From Alectoria sarmentosa (taxonomy: Eukaryota; Ascomycota; Lecanoromycetes; Lecanorales; Parmeliaceae): 64,000 nucleotides of DNA. This document shows, piece after piece, positions 32,771 through 44,400 of the stretch (positions are counted from its first letter, which is position 1; each line of letters opens with the position of its first letter). The stretch lies in NCBI GenBank assembly GCA_009733775.1, contig WOGZ01000124.1, forward strand, positions 1 through 64,000, read 5' to 3'. The position numbers and the translations under genes were made by a program. The notes beneath the pieces are model-generated. The model searched no databases and was not told the origin of the DNA. It saw only the letters and a program-made list of their open reading frames with translations.

Positions 32771-34312
32771 ATGAAGCCGATCAAACTATCCTCCTTCACT
32801 TGCGCTAAAACCTGGTCCAGGAGTTCGCAAGCTCCCACCGACGAGCGTCCTCTTCCACAGGCTACCAACATTTCTCGAAATCTATTCTCCACACAAGTGA
32901 CTGCCTCGCAAAGGGTTTTCCGAAACGTGGATCTTTTTGTGTTCATCGCCGAGAAGACGACAGACGCGACTACCCTGCTGCACTTGTTTGAAGCATGCGA
33001 GACTGCTAGGCAGGCCATAAAATAGTTGCCGAATTCGATGATCACGGCGTTGCACGGCACTCTATCTCTGGAGACACGCCAAATGGCCGTCGCAATTCTC
33101 GCTCTCGAATCAATCAAGCTCAGCAACTCCGCCGAGCGAGCGAATTTCATTGCCATATACCTTGGCCATAGCGATGAACCCTTACCGAAGCTGCTCAATC
33201 CTCTTAAGGCCTTCTTGCAGCTTAGAGACATTGCCGCTGCTGTCGATACCTTAACACCGATGTACGTCAGTGCCTGTATGAAGAAACTCGAAGGGATTGA
33301 AGCTGCAAGGCTGGCCAATCGCCCTTCATATCTCCCGATGGATTACGATTGATGCTCTCGACCAGGTTGGAGATGGGCTAATGACGAAGCAAAGACACTT
33401 TTAATTCACTGGGAGCGTGATTTGACTGGCGGTCGAGCAAGACGTGCCTTTCTACAACATCTCGCTAAGGCGCCTTATCCTTGGCAACTCCCTATTCATC
33501 CTATCGAGAATTACCGCATTCAACGTGCCTTTTGGCGCTTTGAGCTCTTTTGTCGGCTCTTTCTCGAAACCTCAACCATGAATTCGGGTAATGATCTCGA
33601 GCTGGATGAGGACCGACGAAGATACATCTCTAGACTGCAGGAATGGGAATTCGAAGAGGTAGTCAGTGTCGTTCCATTCATGTTCAGAGTCCTCAGGCGC
33701 ATCTACGACCCAGCCATCTTTCGGAATGGAGCCAATCATATCAACCGGTCCAAATCCCAGTGGAAATCATTCTTGGCCCAAGCACCGGCGAAGATACCAA
33801 AAGGCCTCAATGATTCCCCAAGCGATGGGCAGAATCATCGCGATTGGGAACATGAGCTGAATTTTGGGATACTCGGAGGATTGGAGGAATACCTTGAGCT
33901 GCACCATGACAGTCCTGACGGCTACGTTTGTTATGGGTCTGCAGCTGAGCTTAGCCATCGAAAGTGGGTGGCTCACCAAGTATCCAAAGGATTGCGTCAC
34001 GTACTCGTATGCCATCAGCGCTATCTGCATGACCAGGGTGAGGTATTCTCGCGACACTATCCTAGTCAACGCTATGAGCCATCGCAGTTCTACCACGCGC
34101 CTATCGAAGTCCTGCTAAGTTGGCGTCAATGGCCGATGGATGTGGAAGACCATTGTCTCGAAAAGACTGTGATCAAACATCATCGCCAGTGGGAGGATAT
34201 GCCGGAGGTTCATTTGCCAAGTTGCTGTTGGTCTATGACCGGTGTCAATGTCCCAACGTTTAGAGAAATAGGTTATGTCTTCTGGGATGCTAGAAATAAG
34301 AGGGAGGTTTAG
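32771..34312 (+). pseudogene. F-box-like gene with two in-frame stops
   Basis: One reading frame spans 32771-34312 and is interrupted only by TAG at 33023-33025 and TGA at 33350-33352. I find no intron that removes either stop. The first part has an F-box-like helix pattern (VFRNVDLFVFIAEKTTD, then LLHLFEACETARQAI). The second has MITALHGTLSLETRQMAVAI and AIYLGHSDEPLPKLLNPL. The third has GWRWANDEAKTLLIHWERD and YRIQRAFWRFELFCRLF, a motif common in fungal F-box-like proteins of unknown role. Both stops could come from single C-to-T or G-to-A changes. A 220-codon antisense ORF (32656-33318) is a shadow of this gene. Confidence 0.65.
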
Positions 34313-35295
34313 CTAGATAGAAGTCGAGCAGTGAAAACGAATAAATAGTAGAGTTCCACTCCATCCTCATGTCCTTCGAAGACTTTTTGTTGATACTCAA
34401 AGATTTACAACAGCGTACCTCCAACAAGCAAAGCTCCTAAACCGATCTCGAAGACAGTGGCTTCAAGTGCCAGGACATGGTGTCTTACCAAGTTCAATCA
34501 AATCTAGAAAATGACATGCTGAAGCCAAGGCGCCCGATAGTCCGACTAGCCCGTCCAAAGGCCTGAGCTGCCCAAAATGAGAATATTGACACAGTCCACA
34601 GTCCGTCCAAACATTAGACCGTCAATCTTTAGTCCATCCGAATGTCAGACGGTCCAACGGACTAGTGCGACGAATAGTTCGGTATCTGGAAGCAGATCGT
34701 CGGACGCCTTGGAGCCAAAAGCTGATTCTTGTCTCGGACGGTCTCAGCCTTTCTCCAAGTCATCCTCCTCGAGGTTCTTCATTTGTCATATCTACTGCTG
34801 GTGATTCAACGCCTAAATCTCCACCTCGGGAATGCGAAAGTCAAAAGAGAACTCAACACACCGGTCTTGAGCACCATAGATCCGAGATCTGATCGGGGTA
34901 CTCAGGAGACTGGGGAACTATAAGGATAGGAAGAGATTAAGAAGGTGTCAAAGAAGGTACAGTGCTGTTGATCGATGGTCTTGACATGGAATATGTGTCA
35001 AAATAAGGTTCCCAGCCTTCACCCAGCCACCTTATTAGTACGGTACATAAGACGTGCTTCAAGGAGAGCCTGGGGAGGATGATTCATTTCATTCTAGAAA
35101 TCCCTCAACCTGAATTCTGAAAGTTTGCCTCTGTGAAGAAGCTACACCTGTGGTGGATCATCAACATTGAATTCCTTCGCAACAGTACGGCGGAGCTCGC
35201 CGACCGTGAGGTGGCCTTCTGAGATGTCAAACGTTGAGGAACTTAGAGGATGGGTAGCTCCTTTGACAAAAAGAACATCCGACAGCCATTTTGGG
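34313..35295. other. Intergenic with short repeat copy
   Basis: It contains copy 2 of the short dispersed repeat at about 34625-34715. No gene is supported; ORFs near 34577-34923 overlap the repeat. Confidence 0.5.
34625..34715 (+). repeat. Short dispersed repeat, copy 2
   Basis: It matches 31735-31850 through AATGTCAGACGGTCCAA and the TAGTGCG block. An inverted-looking half unit (CCGTCCAAACATTAGACCG) lies about 35 bp upstream, so the element may have ended in imperfect inverted repeats. Confidence 0.45.
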
Positions 35296-38058
35296 TCATT
35301 GGCTATATGCTTTCTGCGCGGAGTCTCCTTGCTGAGACAATCCAGCTCTCCTCTCCAACTGCCTCAAATTGTCCGCCCTTGTAGCGTCCTGAATGAATCG
35401 TTCGCCCTTGCCCAAATCATCTGCATCTTGTTTGAAGGGGACAGGATGGCGCGAAAGATTGAGGATATTTTCCAGACGCTTTCGAGGACGACGCCGTTGT
35501 TCTACATATTGCTGTCTGGCCTGGTCATCTTCATTTTGAAGTTTGACCTGTTCATCATGGAGTTTTCGCAGTCGATGAAACTCGTAGACCTTGTCGTTCA
35601 AGCTATCGACCAGAAACAACAAAGAAGTCTCAGATATACCATAGTTTAACTTTTCCCCTTTTTGGCTAATGGCCGATAGTTCCACAATCTGCCGCTCCTC
35701 AGACCAACACTCTTTCTCGATCTGTGAGACGATTCCTTGATCCAATTCGACACCTTTTATCGATGCGACCAGAGTCTCGAGATTGATAGCAAGACTTCGA
35801 CAAGCTTTCGCTATATCTCGGGCAGAATCTCCAGTCCATCCGCTCAATTGTCGCGCCTCGTCCTCTGAAGTTGACAAGATTTGGTGTACAGCAGCTATGG
35901 CTCGTGAGAGAAGAGCGATAGTAGAATCAGCGACGAGTACCTTGGGCTTTATATAAGCCCAAGAAATGCCATTTGCCACATCATCTTCTGACTTCAGAGC
36001 AGCGCGAAGGTCTGTCTCTAACTCCTCCAAGCGAGTTCTCAGGTCCTTATTCCGGCCAAATGCTTTGATCATATACCCAAATACTAGGAGAAATTCTTCT
36101 TCTGGATTAAGCATCTGCTCATGAGATTTGAGACGGGTTCGGGTTTTCTCAATTGTTTCAGAATAGAACAGTAAAACAAGGTCCGCAACTTTCATATCGA
36201 TCGTCCCTCTGTCGTGAAGCAGTTCCGCAATTCTCTTCACCAGAGTTTGATCTTGCCAGCCCCTCTCCAGTAAATTTGTGGGTAATTGCCAAGCCCAGGA
36301 TGCAGGGACCCTCGTAGCTCTAGAATCCTCAACGACACAGAAATTTTGTATAAGAACGTCAAAAGAAGAACGACAGTCTGATCCCTCGTTGAAAAAATCG
36401 TCAGAAAAACCAATGTCACTCCCCGCGGACTTTGCCTCTACACCTTTGTCGCCAGTACGCAAAATTGGGCTGGACGTAGTGGTGGAGGCTTCAGTAGCGA
36501 GATCGGAGGCGGCAGACTTGCTGCCGCATTTCTCATTATTTCTTGGAAGGGAAAACAAGGCTAATGTCTCCAAGTGTCGTGCCAAATGCTTTTCCAGTCG
36601 CTTGGGGCTGAGGTCCTTAGCATCTTCGGAATGACATAAATGACATGAGCTTGATACGGTCTCCCAAGGTCTCTGGCATAACGCTAGTACATTGGGCAGC
36701 TGTGCTTGCGAAAATGATTCACCATGCTCCTCCTCCATGTGCTTCATAAAAAAAGTTCTTATCTTGGAATGCATTGTGACCGAGACTGTTACAGGACCAC
36801 TCCTTCCTATGCATCTGGGTCTCGTGTCGGAACCAATCACTCCTTCTTTCAAACATGGTGTCTGCTCTCGAGCACTCTACGAAGGTACACGCATATGGCT
36901 GCAGATCTTTAAACACGTGCCGCTTCCATTCCATTCTCCGCGCCCAGTCTGTTGTACCCGTAAGTTTGCAGATGGTGTAGCAGTACGGGCATTCAAAGTC
37001 TCGGCCACCCTCAGAATCCCTTGGAAGAGGTGGCAATTGCAGTTTCTCATCTCCGACTACTGATGGTTGGTATGAGCTTACGGTTCCGCTTTCAGAATAC
37101 ACATTGACGTCGACATCGATTACCCCGTTCGTATTTGAGACTATGAAAGTGGAAGCGGTGGTCGATACGCCATGACTGACTGACACTTTTGCGCTAAGGT
37201 CGGGCTTTGTCGGTTTCTGGTCAGTCCGTGCCTCGGAAGTCGCCTTGGAATTGGCTTCGCGGAGCGGCTGAGAGTCTTTTTGGGGTCGGGTTGATGCTGT
37301 CGAGCTCTGGGTTGGATTTGCAAGCTTCTCATGATGTTGTTCACGGTATTTTAAATATTGACGGCGACGGGATATAGCCTTCCCAAGCCTGTCAAGCAGG
37401 GCGTCATTTGCGGATGGAAATTTGTTTTTCGCATGTTGCACGTCAAACGGCTCGTAACAGGAGACATCAATCTTGGACGACCTCAGAAGTCTATCTTGGC
37501 TGATGTTGCCCTTCCGTATCACCGTTGAGATTTTGAATAGATTGGCAATGAGTTTGATAATGCTTTGGGTCAATTGCTGCAACTCGGTATTTGGATAATT
37601 GCGACTTGGAATAGCTCCGCCGTTGCGCTCGTCTTCATCAGAAGACTCTGACTCTGAGCTAGAAAAAGCTTCCTCGAAGGGCCGACGCGTCCCGTTAATG
37701 ATGGAGATCGCTGTACCATAGCGATGGTCAGGACATCTGAAAAAAGACAAGGAAACTCCGTATGAAAAAACACAATAATATACTTACCATCTTTGAGAAT
37801 CTCGCTGAGATATTGCAGAAGATTGATGACTTGATCCTTGATGTGGCTAGCCTCTCTCAGGCGGTAATCTAAAGACATCCGCCCCACTTGATGTGCACCG
37901 ATATTTCCAGCCCATACGTTGAACCGACCACACTCATCGAGTAACACAGGAAGGGATATCTGTTGCTCATAGGATTGGTCATCTTTCTCTAGAGCCTCAC
38001 ACAAGTCCTCGAAATGTACAACGCAGACAGCATGCCAGTACCCGATAGTCTTGGACAT
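35296..38058 (-). CDS. C2H2 zinc-finger NLR-associated-type protein, T-run frameshift
   Basis: Exon 1 is 38058-37788, the intron 37711-37787, and exon 2 runs 37710-35296. Domains: an N-terminal block (FNVWAGNIGAHQVGRMSLDYR, HIKDQVINLLQYL) typical of fungal helical/Zn-finger proteins; a Ser/acidic linker; four zinc-finger-like units (ECPYCYTIC..H; YACTFVEC..HETQMH; WSCNSLGHNAF..HMEEEH; SCHLCHSED..HLARH) ending HLETLALFSLPRN; then a helical, charged C-terminal region. The frame breaks inside finger 3 at a run of seven T on the coding strand (36748-36754). With six T, NFFMKHMEEEHGESF reads through and the product is about 894 aa. This zinc-finger arrangement is known in fungi near NLR-like genes, with no assigned function. 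It faces the DUF7580 gene across a shared promoter. Confidence 0.75.
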
Positions 38059-38425
38059 GGCGTCAACGTCTTTGAGCTGGCTTTGTTATCACGGCCTTGA
38101 ATGATCTTTTGATGACCGCATGCGATTGGAAAGCTGCAGCAAGCTCTGCAATAACATGGTTTGTGTAGGTACTGGGTAGGGCAGACTCAAAGTGAGATGG
38201 GGTTTGCGCGCGTAAGGCGCTTATCTAGTGTACTCTAGCGGCTGCGAGGTGATTCCAAAGCCTCAGCTAATAAATGCATAACCCTCAATTTTGACTATGT
38301 TGGAGGCAATGCATCATTCCTTCTCATGCTTCAAAGGGCAGCCGCTCTCTCTTATACGCAGGGATATACGTAGGGATGGTTCATGCATCCCTGAGCTTAT
38401 CTCAACACCAAGATTCTGAGGGAAG
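38059..38425. promoter_or_regulatory. Shared 367-bp divergent promoter region
   Basis: The only sequence between the ATG of the zinc-finger gene (minus, 38058) and that of the DUF7580 gene (plus, 38426). Both genes must start transcription here. No TATA box or known operator could be fixed. Confidence 0.55.
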
Positions 38426-40465
38426 ATGATTACCGGCGTCGAGACTGCAGGCGAGTTCCTCTCTCAGCAGCCTGCTTACCACTCACTGACCCTGCCCACC
38501 CGGGCTCATAGGCCTCGTACTTGCAATATTCCCATTGATAATATCGGCGTTGGAACACTACAATGAGGGACTCAAGCCTCTGAAAGACTTTTTGAGGTAT
38601 CGGGGAATGATACGAGATCTTGTCTGTGAACTGGGCACAGAGCGGGCCCTATTCCGCAACACTTTGGAAAGGCTTTTGAGCGGACTGGTGAGCGGGGATG
38701 TCGAATTAGCTCTTTTACTGGACAATCCTCGCGGGCCAGGGTGGAGAGTCAATAAACTGGATCGAAAGTTGAGGCTGCGCCTCCATGACTCTTTTGGCGT
38801 CTACATGGAGTCGGTGGAGGGAATCGAGACACATTTGACGAACCTGCAGGATCAGATAGGTCTCGATAAGAACGGCAGGGTAATTTATCCTTCTGGCTTT
38901 ATTTTTTAAATGTGCTGACCTGCTTCTTGCTTTAGCCAACATGGTATGATGCACGCACCCACAAGAAAGCCTGGAAGAAGTTCATGGTCTGCCTATCCAG
39001 AGAAGAGCATAACTTACTACTGGAAAAGGTGGATAAAAACAACAAAAATCTTAACAGCCTGACAAAGGACAGCCTGGATCTGGAGCCCACAAGGCTGGGT
39101 CGTCGACGAGGAGGAGAGCCTTTCCGGAAGATTCGAGACTGCGCTAGAAGCCTACACAATGTCCTCAAACTTAGCTGGTCCTGCGCTTGCGGCTCTCCAC
39201 ACAGCGCAGACCTGCGACTCGAAATGCGAGAATCTGACGCTGCTCCATCTTTCCGAGTCCTATTTCCGCACGCCAGCGGTCCATCACCCAGTCAGCCAGA
39301 TTTATTCATATGGCGAGAGACCATAATCCGACCTATTGAGGCTCAAACCCCAATCAACAAGCAGCACACAGAAGTCAACAAGCACATGGCAGCACAAGTC
39401 TCTGCTCTGAGTATGACGAGATCGAAGAGTCACATGGCTGTCATATCTTCTTCCTTTCAACTAAGCGCGATTGGCGGACCTCTCTCAGATCAGAATAATC
39501 TGCCATTTGTACAGAGCAAACTGTCAGACACTCCCAAGAAGAGGGTTGCTTGGGCTCGAGTGCTGAAAGGCCACCCAAACGATTCCGGACAGTCCACCAG
39601 GTCAGAGCCTACCGCTGAACATCCTTCAGACATAGATTTGGGACTAAAGACAAACGCTGACAACACGAGGAACTCCAATTTGTCCAAAATCGCGGATCTG
39701 TGCCATGCTTTGAAGAATGTGCAAACCGATCTGCAATACGAGAGATGCCTTGGATGCCTAGCTGACGAAAACAGCTCCCTTGGGGTGTACGCTATACGGC
39801 AGCAACCTGCCTCTCCGCGATCTCAGCCGATCACGATGACTCTCGACGATCTCTTGAATTCAAACATCGAATCGACGTCCGCTAGTACGGCGCCGACTCG
39901 AACCCTAGAGACTAGAAAGTCTGTACCACACCTGACGAAGAAGAACCGTCTCCGTCTTGCGGTCACATTGGCTTCCACCTCACTTCAGCTACATACCACA
40001 CCTTGGCTACAGAAGAGGTGGGGAAAGAAAGACATACTATTCCATGATGGTTCTACAGAGCATGCCTTCGTTTCTAGAAATTTCTCCCAAGTAGCCAGCG
40101 AGCCCGACGAGGCCAGTAGCGCTCAGGTCAAAGTTTCTTGGACTCCAGTTCGCAACGAGAGTATATTCAACCTAGGCGTCTTACTTCTAGAGCTGTCCTA
40201 TGGAAAATCTTTGGATACATTTCAATCCCCAGACGATCCTCCAATGTTCACTGAGTATGCTATTGCAAGTCGTCTCGTTGACCATCTAGCAGAAGAGGAG
40301 TCTTCCGGCTATGTCGACGCAGCCAGGGCATGTATCTTTTGCGACTTCGGAAACAAGGTCAAGACACCCAGTCTTGACAACGAAGCTTCTAGACAGGCTG
40401 TTTACGATGACGTCTTGGTACCTTTGGAGGATGACTGGAAACATTGGAATAGGAGCTCACCATGA
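38426..40465 (+). CDS. DUF7580-domain protein, 640 aa, with GC-AG intron
   Basis: Exons are 38426-38450, 38512-38879 and 38936-40465. The first intron starts GCGAGT after CAG and ends CATAG, a noncanonical GC-AG intron. Splicing it gives VETAGLVLAIFPLIISALEH, the standard start of this fungal family. The helical N-terminal part continues to about residue 160 (ELGTERALFRNTLERLL). The middle is Ser/Asn-rich. The C-terminal DUF7580 region has RLRLAVTLASTSLQLHTTPW at about 469 and NLGVLLLELSYGKSLD at about 540, which looks like a degenerate kinase-type fold. Family members are thought to relate to prion-inhibition/incompatibility proteins; this is family lore, not shown here. It is divergent from the zinc-finger gene and intact. 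Confidence 0.85.
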
Positions 40466-41423
40466 ATTTGCTGCTGATGGTCTTCTCTTGAGCTTGATTT
40501 TGAATGCTTATTGCACAGCATCGGTCAATACCTTGTTTCTACCAGATTGGCCGTGTTGGCGATAGCAGCTGTCGCCCTGATTATCCATATGCCAAGCAGT
40601 ACGAGGACAAATCAAGGACACCGAGGAGTCCACTTACGTAATCAATCTACGACGCCAATACTGCTGAGATCCCCCACGCAGACCGGTCAACGAAGCAGTG
40701 TCAAATTTTCAACCATCCGTATGCCAAGAATACTGAAGGTGCAGTGAGACCGGTGCCCCCGGCGTGAGTGTTGACCCTGTGTGTAATTCCCAATTCCACT
40801 AGAGCCGGCGTCTCACGTTTCTCTGCCGGAGCGACATCGGCATCAGCTACCGAGATCTCCCCTCGTTGATCTTGCGACCTCCTTCTCTACTTGACTCTGT
40901 GGACTCATTCGCTGATGATGGTCGGAAGGATCATTGTTCTTTGGGATGGTGGGCGTTTCAATGGGACGTCATCATCAAATGACTGTCATTTTTAGACCGG
41001 AGACTAAAGATGGTGGGTCTGGATGAGGTTCCGGCAAAGTAGCTTGGCTGGTAATGGATTCTGGCGTAGAAAACCGAATGCTGATCGGACTACGGGATGG
41101 CCAGTTCCGATGTCTCTAGGGATAAAACTCTTGTCTATGAGAGGCGAGGAGAGCTTCTAATAGAGGTTGAAGACTGAGAGTTCATATTTGGAGGCAGAGC
41201 CGTGAACGTGAACGCTGGCGAAGGAATTAACGAAGACAACGAAGACTCGAACTAATATTTCAACGGTAATAAATAAACACAACGATTCCGGTGAATGAAG
41301 ATGTAAATCCAAACAATCATGGGCCCGTTCTGCCTCTCCACTCTGCTCTTCAATATGTCCAGGCAAATGAACAATCATCTGACGACGAAAATATCATGAC
41401 ACTTCATCAGGTCTCCAATGACT
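40466..41423. other. Intergenic, nothing recognised
   Basis: Holds the 3' ends of the DUF7580 gene and of the large minus-strand gene. Short ORFs (40511-40747, 41157-41378) have no support. Confidence 0.5.
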
Positions 41424-44400
41424 TTAATCCAACCACTCCCTCTTCAACCCCTCCAGAAATCCCAAAACCACATTGACAAAACTCCTCCACAAATCCACCT
41501 CCAGTCTCCAAGGATCCGTCTGTATTGCAAACGTACTAGCCACCGCATACTTCAACAAATCCTTCTCATCTTCACCCATCACGAGAAACAGATCCTTCTT
41601 AACCAGCACATTCCTCTTGAACAGGAGCTTGAACGGCAAGACCCGAAGCCGAGACGCGTGATGGATGCTGTATTCCGAGCCCGGCATATCCTTGGGCACA
41701 AAACAAAAATCCCACGCCCTTCCCAAGCCGTCCGTGAACTCTGTTTTGATCCGGTTCTCCAACCCGACCATGAGAGGGTGGAAGTGTGGTGCGGACCAGA
41801 GGCGGAGCACAGCGAACCGGGCATTCTCGTGCTGTTTGGAGAATTTGCGAGCAGTCATCCAAAAGTCGTCGAGCGAAGGAGGCGACTCCATAAATGTCTT
41901 CATCTTCATATTGTCTGTGAGCACGCGCAGGTCGATATAGAAGTCTCTGCTGTCTCGACCGGGTTCTTTGGCCGCTATGGCCCGACCGGGGGTCCTAGAG
42001 GCGTAGGAATTCTGGATGACGCCGGTTTTGTAGAGCTTTGCGATGATCGGGCGGTTGGCGACGTCCCATTCTAGCCGGTAGTCGTCACGGTGTCTCGACT
42101 GCTCCCAGTGGGCATCCCATTCTTCGAAGAGCTTCTTATCTATCAATTTATTACTCGCGTGCGATCTACGCTTCGGTAGATTCTTGGCACGCTCTGCTTG
42201 GTTGACAATCAGGGAGTCCTTGTGCAAGATCCCGAGTTCGGACTCGAAGAAGGATGACGGGAAGAACAGGGCCATCATACCGCGAGCTTGCAGCATGTCG
42301 GGGACCATGCGGCGATGCTTGTGAGGATGTACCCCCAAGAAATGGAGATCACGGATGTATCTGAATTTATGGTTCTCTTCGTCGAATTTCGACATTTGCT
42401 CGACGATTACGGCGGCTTCTCCGTGTCGCTGCTCGGCACCGGGTTCAAGGTTGGCTTGGTGCCAACTTCGTTTGAAAGCTTCTCGTATGTCAGAAAGACC
42501 GCGATAGATTGAATGGCTTGACTTACCTTTGGATTTCTCTCGGTCTAGGAAGGTGAAGAATGCCTTTTCGACATCTTCTGTTTGGGGTTGCGGTGACTTC
42601 CAATTCTTCATGAGGGCCAGATCCCGCTTCTCTTCTTCGGTGATCGATGGGATTCTCATCATTTGCCTGTCGGAAGGGCCAGCTTCATGGTCAATATCTT
42701 CCCAAGACGAGCGATCGGAGTCATGGCTGCACTTAGTGCCTTTCACAAGGGGCCTGTCCGATTCTTCATCAGACTCCTCATCGTGTGACTCGTCCTCAAG
42801 AACGTATTCAGTCTCTGCATCAGAGTCTTCATATTCCTCGTCTGTATCCAAATCTTTTATAAACCTCGCCCAATCAGGGCCCTTGCTCATGAAATCCTGC
42901 ATTGAAGTCTCGTGTCCCCGGAATAGGCCGCCGACAGTTCCTGACGCAGCCTGTTCAGGGAACAGAATCGCGTCCTCCAGTACGTCAGCTTTATTGTAGA
43001 ACTTACTCAAATCGAGTTCCTGATATTCTGTGGGTTCTTTGGTTTTGTTGTCCAGATTCCAAGACGACATTCGTCCCTTTTGGATAGTATCCCAGATGCT
43101 GTCAACCTCTTCGACGGGCTTGATATCGCGAGCTCGTAGAGTCACGAGGTCCCGTGTGATGGTCCTGAGCACGGATTCTGCAGGATTGTACAAGTCCCGC
43201 GTGGTACAGAAGCGGAGCGCTTTGATGAGTGTCTATGAGAAGGTCAGAAGGATGCACTAATGATGGCGTTTCGACTTCAAAAGCATTCAAAGAGGGCAAT
43301 CATCGTGACTCTGGAGAAGACAAGGCTCGGTTGTCAAGGCGTCGGTGATGGAACAGACTCGACCATAAAGAGCGAAATTCGGCACTCACCTCCTGAACAG
43401 TATTGTAGAGATTCGAGAAATGTTCCCCAGCCTCAAGGTCCCAAATGTAAACATCGTAGTCTGGGTTGATAATTTCAGAGTCAGCGGTGCCTACTTGAGG
43501 GGGTGAATTGAGCCTCGGAACATGAACAGTAGGAAACCCCAAGACATCTGCCATTACTCAAGAATTGGGCCAAGAGATGAATTATGGGGGCCGAAAATAC
43601 GCACATTCATTGAACCCAAAATGCCATTCCCGAGCTTTCTCCGCTCTGTAAGTATCAATGTTAGCGTCTGAAAGCCAGTATTGGCAAACAGGTCTTACTT
43701 TTCGAAAAATTTCTTGCCTACAAAGGCTCCCACAGTCCACTCGTTCTTGGAAGCTCTTCCTATGCCAGATTTCTTACGATTGAGCCACAGCTCGTCATCA
43801 GGTGGGGAGCTAAGTATTTTCCCAGTCTTCGCGTCACGAATAAGGACTAAGACCTTTGATGTTTGCATTGCCAGATACTGGAGAAACCTTCGGGTGGCTG
43901 GATCGTTGCGCTTGATGTTTGCGCACATGAAGTTGCGAACTTCTGAAATAGCGTGGACTCGGCGTAATTGTCCCCTTGAGGACCCGCTTTGGTGGTTCAC
44001 GACCAATTCTCTAGCTTTCTCAAACTGGAAGTATGGTATGAAACCCTGTCAGGCATCGATTAGTCCACCTCCAGGCGTCTTATGTTTATATATTTGGGGA
44101 AAGCGCGAGAACGGAAGCAAGAAAATGAACATGGAATGGAGCGAATGAGCGAGGACGGTAGAGGCATCTGTGTTTGAGGTATCTAGATAAGATCATTCTC
44201 ACGGTCAATCAAGTAAATCAAGGGACCTCACCAATTGAAGCAGCTGCTGTCTTAAGCGGTCACCCTTCCAGCGCAGCCAATTCGCAGCAGGAAAATACTG
44301 AAAGTTCGCCAGGACGTTCAGATCAAAGAATTCATCCCAGTGACGGCAAAGCTTGATGGCGTCATGGAGGTTGCTGTCCTTTGCAATCAGACAGAATTGA

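Noticed and set aside
32656..33318. 220-codon ORF on the minus strand
   Set aside because: It is antisense to the F-box-like pseudogene, whose frame shows family motifs; the minus ORF shows none.
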